A DNA stretch of 6,900 bases from NCBI GenBank assembly GCA_003156795.1, contig PMHU01000209.1, positions 12,594-19,493 on the forward strand, read 5' to 3'. Under the pieces are notes generated by a model. The model had not been told where the DNA came from and did no database searches. It saw nothing but the letters and a program-made list of their open reading frames with translations. A program made the position numbers and the translations under genes. Below, in pieces: positions 1 to 6,391 of the stretch (its first letter is position 1; every line of letters begins with the position of its first letter). The DNA is from Acidimicrobiaceae bacterium. GTDB taxonomy: Bacteria > Actinomycetota > Acidimicrobiia > Acidimicrobiales > Palsa-688.

Positions 1-18
1 CTAGGACACCGCTGAGCC

Positions 19-1512
19 CTAGGGGTCGGGCGCCGTGATCCGCGTCACCAGGGCCACCTTGTCGACCTTGCCCATCTGGTTGCGCGGAAGGGAGTCGACC
101 ACCGTCAGGCGGTCCGGGGCCTTGTAGTCGGCCAGCTGCTCCTTGCAGCATCGGCGCAACCCGTCGAGGCCGGGAACGGGAGCGCCCGGCGCCCACACCA
201 CCCAGGCCATGCCCACGGCCCCGAGAACGACGTCGGGGACACCGGCCACGGCGACCTCGGCGACCGACGGATGCTCGACCAGGACCTGCTCGACCTCTAG
301 CGGATAGACGTTGTACCCGCCGCGGATGTACATCTCGGAGCGCCGTCCGACCAGGTGGATACGGCCGTCGTCGTCGAGAGATCCGGCGTCGCCGGTGACC
401 AGCCAGCCGTCAGGGCGGATGGGCGACTCCACGCCCTCTCCGAAATAGCCGCACATCACCGCCGGTGATCGGACCTCGATCATGCCGACCGATCCCGGTG
501 GCACGGATCGTCCGGCGTCGTCCGCGATGCGAACTTCCACCGTCGGGCAGGGCGCCCCGACCGTCGCCTCGAGGACCGGTGGCGGGTCGGTAGCCATCGT
601 GCCTGCGATGACGGACGCCTCGGTCGTGGCGTAGCGGACGACGACGGGGCAACCGAACGTGTGTCGCAGGGCGGCGACCAGCGCGGCCGGTACCCGGGCC
701 GCGCCAGTAGCTATCAGTCGCAAGGACGACACGTCCCAACGGTCCAGTTCCGGCTGGCGGAGCATCAGCTCCCACTGGGTCGGGACACCCTGCCCGACCG
801 TGATTCGCTCCTGCTCGATCAAGTCCAACGCAGCGAGGGCCGACCAGGGCGTCGGGACGATGACGCTGGTCATGACATTGGCGATCTCGTCCCACAACCT
901 GGTCATGTACCCGACGTGGGCGAAAGGGACGGGCGATAGGCGTCGGTCGAAGGGCTCGGACAGCTCGCCGGTCGCCCGGGAAAGAGCTTCGAGGCGCCGG
1001 TGGTCGAAAACCGCCCCCTTGGGCTGACCCGTGGTGCCGCTGGTCCAGACGATGGCAACCGGGTCGTCGGGTGAGAGTCGGACCGGCCGGGCCGACGGAT
1101 CGCCGGCGGCGACGCCGGCCACGTCGCGCCGGTGGAAGACGGCCCCGGTGAAACCCGCATGCGGGTGATCGTCCGCCACGATGACGGCCGAAGGGCGGGA
1201 CCGGGCGACGATCCCCTCTACCTCACGGCGACCCAAGCGCGGGTTGATACCGGTCGCCACCGCTCCGAGGCGGAGGGCGCCGAGATAGGCGACCGCGTAC
1301 TCCACCGAGGAGGGCAGGCTGATGGCGACGACGTCCCCTCGGCCGATCCCGTGCTCAGCGAGGGTGCCCGCCCATCCGGCGCTTCGGGCAGCCAACCCCG
1401 AGTAGGTGAGCCGCACTTCGCCGTCGATGTAGGCCTCCGCGTCGGGGTGAGCCGTCGCCACTTCGTCGAGGACGTCGATAACTGTCCTGGCATCGCTTCC
1501 AACTTGGTTCAC
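19..1512 (-). CDS. AMP-forming acyl-CoA synthetase (class I adenylate-forming, FadD-like)
   Basis: Predicted cytosolic ligase of 497 residues that activates a carboxylic acid via an acyl-AMP to its CoA thioester. Visible ANL-superfamily motifs, in order: P-loop WTSGTTGQPKG (about 156-166), YATTE (294-298), TGD (373-375), the hinge region GRRSEMYIRGGYNVYPLEVE (389-408), and the A10 motif PRNQMGKVDK with the presumed catalytic lysine K482. All core motifs look intact and the length is normal for the shorter FadD-type ligases. I chose the GTG at 1512, 10 nt after the thiolase stop, because the protein then begins just before the usual N-terminal region (TVIDVLDEVATAHPD). An in-frame ATG at 1584 would add 24 Arg/Ser-rich residues that overlap the thiolase gene and look like read-through of another frame. 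No strong Shine-Dalgarno precedes the GTG, so translation may be coupled to the thiolase. Last gene of the leftward set within the window. Acyl specificity cannot be read from the sequence. Confidence 0.9.
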   Translation of the reverse strand: MNQVGSDARTVIDVLDEVATAHPDAEAYIDGEVRLTYSGLAARSAGWAGTLAEHGIGRGDVVAISLPSSVEYAVAYLGALRLGAVATGINPRLGRREVEGIVARSRPSAVIVADDHPHAGFTGAVFHRRDVAGVAAGDPSARPVRLSPDDPVAIVWTSGTTGQPKGAVFDHRRLEALSRATGELSEPFDRRLSPVPFAHVGYMTRLWDEIANVMTSVIVPTPWSALAALDLIEQERITVGQGVPTQWELMLRQPELDRWDVSSLRLIATGAARVPAALVAALRHTFGCPVVVRYATTEASVIAGTMATDPPPVLEATVGAPCPTVEVRIADDAGRSVPPGSVGMIEVRSPAVMCGYFGEGVESPIRPDGWLVTGDAGSLDDDGRIHLVGRRSEMYIRGGYNVYPLEVEQVLVEHPSVAEVAVAGVPDVVLGAVGMAWVVWAPGAPVPGLDGLRRCCKEQLADYKAPDRLTVVDSLPRNQMGKVDKVALVTRITAPDP

Positions 1513-1522
1513 CGTTGTGAGG

Positions 1523-2719
1523 TCAATCCGGCTCGGTCCCGAGGATCGAGACGAACGAAACCATCTCGCCCGGGTAGCCCCCAAGATTTTGAGTGAGCGC
1601 TAGCTTTCGCTCGCCAACCGTGGCGATCTGGCGCTCGGCCGGGGCCTCGCCCCGCAGCTGGAGCCACGCTTCGAACATCATCCGTAGTCCCGAGGCGCCG
1701 ACCGGATGGCCGAAGCTCTTCAGCCCCCCGTCCGGGTTGACAGGCAGGTCTCCCGACAGGTCGAATGCGCCGTCCCTGATGTCCTCCCACGCGTGGCCGC
1801 GCGAGCTGAAACCTAGGTCCTCCATGAGGACCAGTTCGGTGGGAGTGAAGCAGTCGTGCACCTCGGCCATCGCCAGCACGCGCCGGGGATCGGTGATCCC
1901 GGCCTGCCGATACGCGTCGGTCGCGCTCTCGACCACCTCCGGAAAGGTGGTGTAGTCGTAGGCGGCATCGGTTACCCCGCTACCGTCACCCGCGACGAAG
2001 GAAAGGGCTTTGACGTAAAGGGGGCGGTCGGTGTACCGGAGGGCATCCTCCGCTCTCACGACGACCGCGGCGGCCGCCCCGTCGGCGACTCCAGCGCAGT
2101 CAAAGATCGAAAGCTGACCGGCCACCCGAGGTTGTGACAGCAGCTGCTCGACGGTCATCTCCCGGCGGTACTGGGCCCGCGGGTTGAGGCTGCCGTTGTG
2201 GTGATTCTTCGACGCGATGCGAGCGAGGGTCGTCTTGACCTCGTCCACGCTGATGCCGTGTCGCTCGGCGTAAGCCGGGACGATCATCGAGTACATGGCC
2301 GCCGCCGTCACGGTGCGGTTGGTTCCGTCCGACGGTATCGGGAAGGCGTTGGCGCCTTGATAGCCGGAGTCCTTGAGCTTCTCGGCTCCGAGCGCCACGG
2401 CCACGTCGTAGGCCCCGCTGCATACGGCATAAGCGGCCTGTCGAAGGGCTTCCGAACCAGAGGCGCAGAAGTTCTCGACCCGGGTGACCGGCTTGCCCCG
2501 GAGCCTTAAAGGCCGGGAAACCATGAGCCCGCTCATGCCCGACTGAGCCGTGCCCACCCAGAACGCGTCCACGTCCTCCTTGGCGAGCCCGGCCGACGCG
2601 AAGGCGTCGTCGGCGGCCTCGACGATCAGCTCATCCAGGCCCTTGTCCCAGTGTTCGCCGAAGCGCGTGCACGACATGCCGACGATGGCGACCCGGTCCT
2701 TTATCCCGTGCGAACCCAT
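1523..2719 (-). CDS. SCP2-type thiolase (acetyl-CoA acetyltransferase / lipid-transfer-like family)
   Basis: A 398-residue thiolase-fold enzyme that should cleave or form a C-C bond in a beta-ketoacyl-CoA. The N-terminus DRVAIVGMSCTRFGE is typical of the SCP2-like thiolases. The nucleophilic cysteine is C85 in ENFCASGSEA. HDCF (288-291) stands where classical thiolases have NEAF and, as in SCP2 thiolases, could supply the second catalytic cysteine (C290). The catalytic histidine H338 is in KSFGHPVGASG. The C-terminus has NLGGYPG instead of the classical CxG loop, also usual in this subfamily. No C-terminal SCP2 lipid-binding domain is present. The ATG at 2719 overlaps the stop of the upstream HMGCS-like/OB-fold gene by one base (TGATG), which suggests translational coupling; GAAGG lies 9 nt upstream. 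A thiolase next to a DUF35-bearing protein suggests a physical complex, as in archaeal mevalonate-pathway thiolase/HMGCS/DUF35 assemblies and steroid side-chain enzymes of the Ltp2-ChsH2 type. The role in degradation versus synthesis is inferred from context. Confidence 0.92.
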   Translation of the reverse strand: MGSHGIKDRVAIVGMSCTRFGEHWDKGLDELIVEAADDAFASAGLAKEDVDAFWVGTAQSGMSGLMVSRPLRLRGKPVTRVENFCASGSEALRQAAYAVCSGAYDVAVALGAEKLKDSGYQGANAFPIPSDGTNRTVTAAAMYSMIVPAYAERHGISVDEVKTTLARIASKNHHNGSLNPRAQYRREMTVEQLLSQPRVAGQLSIFDCAGVADGAAAAVVVRAEDALRYTDRPLYVKALSFVAGDGSGVTDAAYDYTTFPEVVESATDAYRQAGITDPRRVLAMAEVHDCFTPTELVLMEDLGFSSRGHAWEDIRDGAFDLSGDLPVNPDGGLKSFGHPVGASGLRMMFEAWLQLRGEAPAERQIATVGERKLALTQNLGGYPGEMVSFVSILGTEPD

Positions 2720-4107
2720 CAGGCGCGGCCTTCACGCAAGGGGCGAGCCTTCCAGAAGTAGTTGTGGATGCCGTCGGCGGTGGAGAGCCGGCGAAACGTC
2801 ATCTCGACCCGATCGCCAACGCGTACGTCCGCGGCGTCGGCGTCGGTGAGCTCCACCGGGAGACGTCCGCCGCCGTCGAAGTCGACGACCGCGAACACCA
2901 TCGGCGGACTCGGTGTATATGAGAGTCGGTCGATGGTGAAAGTGGTGACGGTCCCTCGCGCCTCCGCCATGGGCTGGCCCTCCAGCTCGCCCGTCAGTGG
3001 AGGCAGGTTGACGGTTCCGTCCTCGGAGCGAGAACCGACGAAGCCGAACTTCCACGGGACCCGCCGACCGGCGGCCGAGCCCGAAACCCGGGCCGGTTCC
3101 GGGCGGCGGGGCGGCTCGACCGCTAGCAATCCTCTCCAAGCCAGGTACTGCCCGTAACCGATCGGAGCTCCAGCCGCCAGCTGGACGGCCAGGGGCCACC
3201 GAACCTGGTGGTCGCTTATGGCCGTGGTCGTGTTGAGCACCAACGCCTCTGCCCCATCGGCCAGGACGAGGAGGACGATCACCTCACCGGGCCCGGCCTT
3301 TTCCAGCGCGGCCGAGACGAGCAAATAGGGGTGGGCGGCACCAGTGTTACCGACCTGCATGGCGAGGTCGTCCACCAACCGCTCGGGCGGAACGCCCAGC
3401 CGTCCCCTGATCGACCGACACGCCCGGCCGTGGGTGCCCGTGATCACGAGGTGGTCGACCTGTCCGGCCGATAGTCCTGCTCTCTTGAGGACCCCCTCGA
3501 ACGCTTCCACCCCGCTGGACACGTATCTCAGCTCGCCGTAGCGCTCCTCCCACACTTTCGACCCGAGGTCGCCGGGCGTGCGCCAGCGGTCGAGTACCTC
3601 GTCGGTCACCGAGACCCACGGGCCCGCCTCGGCCAGCACAGGAGCATCGGAATCGGCCCCCACCAACAAGGCGGCGGCGCCGTCGCCGAAGTAGGCCTCG
3701 TCCGGTCCGCCGGCCAAGCCGACGCGAACGTCGGCTGCGACGGTCAGCGCAGGTCCCTCCTGGGCCAGCGCCGCCCTCACGGCACCCATAGACCCGCGCA
3801 CGGACCCGATGGTGTCGTACGCCGGGCAGCCTCGCTCCAGGCAAAGGGCGGCGTGGATGGCCGCCGCATTCGTCTTGTCCAAATACGGAGGAGAGACGGT
3901 CGCGAACCAAAGAGAATCGATCTCGACGGGGACACCCGACCGAAGCGACGCTCGGCCGGCTTCGACGGCCATCGTGGTGGCGTCCTCGTCGAAGGAGGCG
4001 ACCGTGCGGTGCCCCCGGCGCCCTCCGCCCCCCGAGATCTCCGCCACCGCGGCGAGATCCAGCCTCCGGTAGGGGAGGTAGACACCGTGGCTGAGAATTC
4101 CTCGCAC
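2719..4107 (-). CDS. HMG-CoA synthase/ketosynthase-III-like protein fused to a DUF35 OB-fold domain
   Basis: A 462-residue, two-part protein. Residues 1 to about 300 are a thiolase-superfamily domain like HMG-CoA synthase and KAS III: the opening VRGILSHGVYLPYRRLDL, FATVSPPYLDKTNAAA (68-83), YDTIGSVRGSMGAV (97-110), EAYFGDGAAALLVG (137-150), a candidate catalytic His in ITGTHGRA (H226), and GNTGAAHPYLL (253-263). Residues about 350-462 are a DUF35-type module: WKFGFVGSR, then an OB-fold core from about 384 to HNYFWKARPL (448-457). By manual alignment the cysteine nucleophile position (YxxxxxC in HMGCS/KAS III) is Val103, the HMGCS glutamate position is near Val71, and the zinc-ribbon cysteines usual before the OB-fold are absent. 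It may be a scaffold or use different chemistry. The GTG at 4107 gives the family's usual N-terminus. An upstream ATG at 4152 would add 15 residues, and longer versions run antisense into the SDR gene. No Shine-Dalgarno is seen; a TAAGAT box 7 nt upstream suggests a leaderless message. Its stop overlaps the thiolase start. Confidence 0.85.
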   Translation of the reverse strand: MRGILSHGVYLPYRRLDLAAVAEISGGGGRRGHRTVASFDEDATTMAVEAGRASLRSGVPVEIDSLWFATVSPPYLDKTNAAAIHAALCLERGCPAYDTIGSVRGSMGAVRAALAQEGPALTVAADVRVGLAGGPDEAYFGDGAAALLVGADSDAPVLAEAGPWVSVTDEVLDRWRTPGDLGSKVWEERYGELRYVSSGVEAFEGVLKRAGLSAGQVDHLVITGTHGRACRSIRGRLGVPPERLVDDLAMQVGNTGAAHPYLLVSAALEKAGPGEVIVLLVLADGAEALVLNTTTAISDHQVRWPLAVQLAAGAPIGYGQYLAWRGLLAVEPPRRPEPARVSGSAAGRRVPWKFGFVGSRSEDGTVNLPPLTGELEGQPMAEARGTVTTFTIDRLSYTPSPPMVFAVVDFDGGGRLPVELTDADAADVRVGDRVEMTFRRLSTADGIHNYFWKARPLREGRA

Positions 4108-4168
4108 CCAGGAAATCTTACCCGGACGCCTCAACGTGTATCTTTTATCCATTATCGGAGGTGAGGCC
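4108..4168. promoter_or_regulatory. divergent promoter region between the two gene sets
   Basis: The 61 bp between the two divergent GTG starts form the only noticeably AT-rich pocket in the window. On the minus strand TAAGAT (4120 down to 4115) fits a TAnnnT -10 box whose start point would fall at or next to the GTG at 4107, implying a leaderless transcript. On the plus strand TATCTT (4139-4144) or CATTAT (4150-4155) could serve as a -10 box for the SDR gene. No convincing -35 boxes and no clear palindromic operator were found, so the exact promoters are inference. Because the gap is so short, one bound regulator could control both directions. Confidence 0.4.
4157..4163 (+). promoter_or_regulatory. 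strong Shine-Dalgarno for the SDR gene
   Basis: GGAGGTG ends close upstream of a GTG codon at 4169, with 7 nt between GGAGG and the start. This decides the SDR start: an earlier in-frame GTG at 4136 would place this ribosome site inside the coding sequence and add 11 residues (reading YLLSIIGGEA) before the typical SDR opening LLEGKIAVVTG. Confidence 0.8.
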
Positions 4169-5083
4169 GTGGGGCTGCTCGAAGGGAAGATCGCGGTGGT
4201 GACCGGCGCCGGGCACGGCATCGGTCGAGCCCACGCCATCGAGCTGGCCAGGCAGGGCGCCAGCGTCTTGGTCAACGACCTCGGATCCTCCGTCCGAGGT
4301 ACGGGGTCGGGGCGCGATGCCGACGAGACGGTGGCCCTGATCGCGAAGCGCGGCGGGGTGGCCGCAGCCAACTTCGGCGACGTCAGCGACCACGACCAGT
4401 GCCGGCACCTGATCGATCAGGCGGTCGATACATGGGGTCGGCTCGACATCCTGGTCAACAACGCCGGAATAGTGCGCGACGCCGCCATCTGGAACATGAC
4501 GCCCGAGGACTTCGACGCGGTCATGGCCGTTCACGTGCGCGGCACCTGGTCTTGCTGCCACCACGCCGCCCTCCACTGGAGGGCCCGGGCCAAGTCCGGC
4601 GAGAAAGTGGTGGGTCGGGTCATCAACACGACGTCAGGGGCCGGTCTAACCGGGAACTTCGGGCAGAGCAGCTACGCCACGGCCAAGGCGGCCATCGTGG
4701 GGCTGACGCTCACCCTGGCCCAGGAGCTACGGGCCCTCGGCGTCACCGCCAACGCCGTGGGCCCGTCGGGGGCGACGAGGCTCACCGGCACCATGCCCGG
4801 CGCGCCGGAGGTGATCGAGGCCGACGATGTACCCGATGACGAGTGGCGGCCCATGGATCCGGCCAACAGCTCACCGCTGGTCTCGTGGCTGGCCAGCGAC
4901 GAAGCCCAGCTGATCACGGGGCAGGTGTTTCGCTCCATCCACGACCGGGTGATCTGGATGCACGGTTGGCGTGAGGGAGCCGAAGTGGCCGCCGGAGAGA
5001 AGCGTTGGGTCGCCGCCGACCTGGGCCGGGCCCTGGCGACCGACGTCTTCCAAGTCTCCTCGCCGGGGCTTCGATTCCTCTAG
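4169..5083 (+). CDS. SDR-family dehydrogenase, MFE-2-like (3-hydroxyacyl-CoA dehydrogenase type)
   Basis: A 304-residue short-chain dehydrogenase/reductase, probably oxidising a hydroxyacyl-CoA with NAD+. The cofactor motif is TGAGHGIGR (12-20). The acidic residue D37 in VNDLG at the end of beta-2 favours NAD(H) over NADP(H). NNAG is at 97-100. The catalytic triad reads S156 (NTTSGAG), Y169 and K173 (YATAK). The segment VNDLGSSVRGTGSG and the phrase GNFGQSSYATAK closely recall the dehydrogenase domain of peroxisomal multifunctional enzyme type 2 (HSD17B4), as does PLVSWLASDEAQLITGQVF (236-254). The chain ends shortly after, so no hydratase-2 or SCP2 domain is attached. The GTG at 4169 is chosen from the strong Shine-Dalgarno at 4157-4163. 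First gene of the rightward set; the CoA-transferase starts 20 nt after its stop, so the two are probably cotranscribed. The substrate is not defined by sequence; alcohol or steroid dehydrogenase activity remains possible. Confidence 0.93.
   Translation: MGLLEGKIAVVTGAGHGIGRAHAIELARQGASVLVNDLGSSVRGTGSGRDADETVALIAKRGGVAAANFGDVSDHDQCRHLIDQAVDTWGRLDILVNNAGIVRDAAIWNMTPEDFDAVMAVHVRGTWSCCHHAALHWRARAKSGEKVVGRVINTTSGAGLTGNFGQSSYATAKAAIVGLTLTLAQELRALGVTANAVGPSGATRLTGTMPGAPEVIEADDVPDDEWRPMDPANSSPLVSWLASDEAQLITGQVFRSIHDRVIWMHGWREGAEVAAGEKRWVAADLGRALATDVFQVSSPGLRFL
4278..4300 (+). repeat. 8-bp inverted repeat (hairpin) inside the SDR gene
   Basis: ACCTCGGA (4278-4285) and TCCGAGGT (4293-4300) are perfect reverse complements separated by a 7-nt loop, TCCTCCG. 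The hairpin lies about 110 nt into the SDR coding sequence, over residues 37-44 (DLGSSVRG). The loop contains CCTCCG (4287-4292), complementary over 6 bases to CGGAGG (4156-4161) at this gene's own Shine-Dalgarno. The structure is visible in the sequence; any role is speculative, since this is a conserved coding segment of high GC content. Confidence 0.4.
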
Positions 5084-5090
5084 CGGGCAC

Positions 5091-5094
5091 GGAG
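5091..5094 (+). promoter_or_regulatory. Shine-Dalgarno for the CoA-transferase gene
   Basis: GGAG stands 9 nt before the ATG at 5104. It supports this ATG over an in-frame ATG at 5005, which would lie inside the SDR gene and add 33 residues of Arg/Gly/Pro-rich sequence not seen in the family. Confidence 0.6.
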
Positions 5095-5103
5095 TCTGAG
5101 TCG

Positions 5104-6354
5104 ATGGTCAGCGGGGGGCCGCTGAGCGGTCTGAGGGTCGTAGAGAGCTCTCTGTTGGGACCGGCCGAGATGGGCGGGCTGCTCGCCGATCTCGGGGCCG
5201 ACGTCATCAAGGTCGAGCCGCCCGGCGGCGACTACGGGCGCCGAATGACCTGGCCGATCGTGCGGTCGCAGGACCGACAGACCGAGACCTCCCTGCTGTC
5301 CCTGCACGTCAACCGGGGCAAGCGCTCCATCGTTCTCGATCTCAAGGTTCCCGAGGCGGTCGAGGTCTACCTGGACCTGGTCCGCACGGCCGATGTAGTC
5401 ATCGAAGCGATGAGACCCGGCGCGCTTGCTCGTCGCGGCCTTGATTACCCCCGGATGCGAGCGGCCAACCCGCGGATCGTGTTCTGTTCGCTGTCGGGAT
5501 ACGGGGCGACCGGACCCTATCGAGACCTTCCGAGCCATGGAATCGCGTACGACACGTGGGCCGGCCAGGTTCCGGTGGCTCGGGACGAAGAGGGTCTCCC
5601 TTACATCGCCGAACACGCCAGTATCGGCATCCACGCCGGCCCCCTCTATGGCGCCCTGGCCATTCTGGCCGCCGTGGTCCGGGCCAAGGAGACGGGCGAC
5701 GGTTGCGCGATCGAAGTGGCGCAGTCGGACTCGGCCGCGTTCTTCGACTGGTACCGAATCGAAACGTGGAGGAGCTACGAGCGGCCACCCGACGAGGTGT
5801 ACGGCAACGCCACTGACGGCGGCGAGCGGCGGCCTCCGGGCACCGGCGGGATGCGAGAAGGAGTCCGCTACCAGGTCTACGAGTCCAAGGACGGGTTCGT
5901 CCTCTTCATGGCTAGCGAGCAGGAGTTCTGGAGAAACTTCTGCGAAGGCGCGCGGCGCCCCGACCTCTTCGAACGGTGGCCCGGGGCCAAGTACGCCGAT
6001 CACGCCCGCGGCAACCATGAGTTGCGGGCCGAGCTGACCCGAATATTCATGTCCCGGACGACAGCCGAATGGGTCGCATTCGGCCACGACCACAACACCG
6101 CCATCGCCCCCGTCAATACGCCACAGACGATCAGCAAAGATCCCCAGTTCGAGGCCCGCCTTCCGTGGATACCAAAGGAGCGCCTCGATGCCGACATGCT
6201 TCCCTACCCCGCTCGCTTCGAGAACGGGTACGCCCCACCAGCCCCGACTCGAGCGCCGTCCGCGGGCCAAGACACCGACGAGATCCTGGCCGACGTGGCA
6301 GGCTACGACCTGGATCGAATCAGTTCGCTGCGCCAGGCCGGGGCGGTGCAGTAA
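5104..6354 (+). CDS. class III (CaiB/BaiF/Frc family) CoA-transferase
   Basis: A 416-residue protein of the formyl-CoA-transferase/CaiB family, which moves CoA between carboxylic acids. Family marks, in order: PLSGLRVVE (6-14), LADLGADVIKVEPPGGDYGR (27-46), NRGKRSIVLDLK (70-81), a segment about VVIEAMRPGAL (98-108), FCSLSGYGATGPYRD (127-141), ALAILAAVVRAKETGDG (184-200), and APVNTPQTISKDPQF (335-349). The length is normal for the family. In Frc an aspartate just before the helix equivalent to ALAILAAV carries the covalent acyl intermediate; here that stretch reads EHASIGIHAGPLYG (170-183) and shows no Asp at the expected place, so mechanism or substrate may differ, or my hand alignment is off. 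It starts 20 nt downstream of the SDR stop and is followed at 37 nt by the crotonase gene, forming a probable operon. With the ligase on the other strand, the cluster has two possible routes of CoA activation. Racemase activity, as in AMACR, is an alternative. Confidence 0.9.
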   Translation: MVSGGPLSGLRVVESSLLGPAEMGGLLADLGADVIKVEPPGGDYGRRMTWPIVRSQDRQTETSLLSLHVNRGKRSIVLDLKVPEAVEVYLDLVRTADVVIEAMRPGALARRGLDYPRMRAANPRIVFCSLSGYGATGPYRDLPSHGIAYDTWAGQVPVARDEEGLPYIAEHASIGIHAGPLYGALAILAAVVRAKETGDGCAIEVAQSDSAAFFDWYRIETWRSYERPPDEVYGNATDGGERRPPGTGGMREGVRYQVYESKDGFVLFMASEQEFWRNFCEGARRPDLFERWPGAKYADHARGNHELRAELTRIFMSRTTAEWVAFGHDHNTAIAPVNTPQTISKDPQFEARLPWIPKERLDADMLPYPARFENGYAPPAPTRAPSAGQDTDEILADVAGYDLDRISSLRQAGAVQ

Positions 6355-6391
6355 ACCGTCAGCAACCTTCCTCAACCTGCGGGGTCGACCT

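Noticed and set aside
1..22. CTAGG/CCTAG inverted repeat around the ligase stop, considered as a terminator
   Set aside because: Only 5 bp with a 12-nt loop and no T-run, and cut by the window edge; too weak to call. An in-frame second TAG at 3-1 is simply a tandem stop.
410..895. Open frame of 161 codons on the minus strand within the ligase gene
   Set aside because: Arg/Gly/Pro-rich shadow of the ligase in another frame, with no domain and no separate ribosome site.
1513..1584. N-terminal extension of the ligase to an ATG at 1584
   Set aside because: It overlaps the thiolase 3' end in another frame and reads as Arg/Ser-rich sequence unlike ligase N-termini.
4108..4168. Search for a TetR/KstR-type palindromic operator in the divergent gap
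   Set aside because: No TnnAACnnGTTnnA-like or other convincing dyad was found; only AT-rich short direct motifs (GATAAT, GGATAA, AGATAC on the minus strand).
4108..4371. N-terminal extension of the KS-OB frame up to an ATG at 4371
   Set aside because: It runs antisense through the SDR start region, is Pro/Ser/Ala-rich and has no family similarity; the conserved N-terminus begins at the GTG at 4107.
5005..5103. N-terminal extension of the CoA-transferase to an ATG at 5005
   Set aside because: It lies inside the SDR coding sequence; the ATG at 5104 has its own GGAG and fits the family's start.
6383..6390. GGTCGACC palindrome just before the crotonase TTG
   Set aside because: An 8-bp palindrome is easily met by chance in this composition and there is no second copy near another start.
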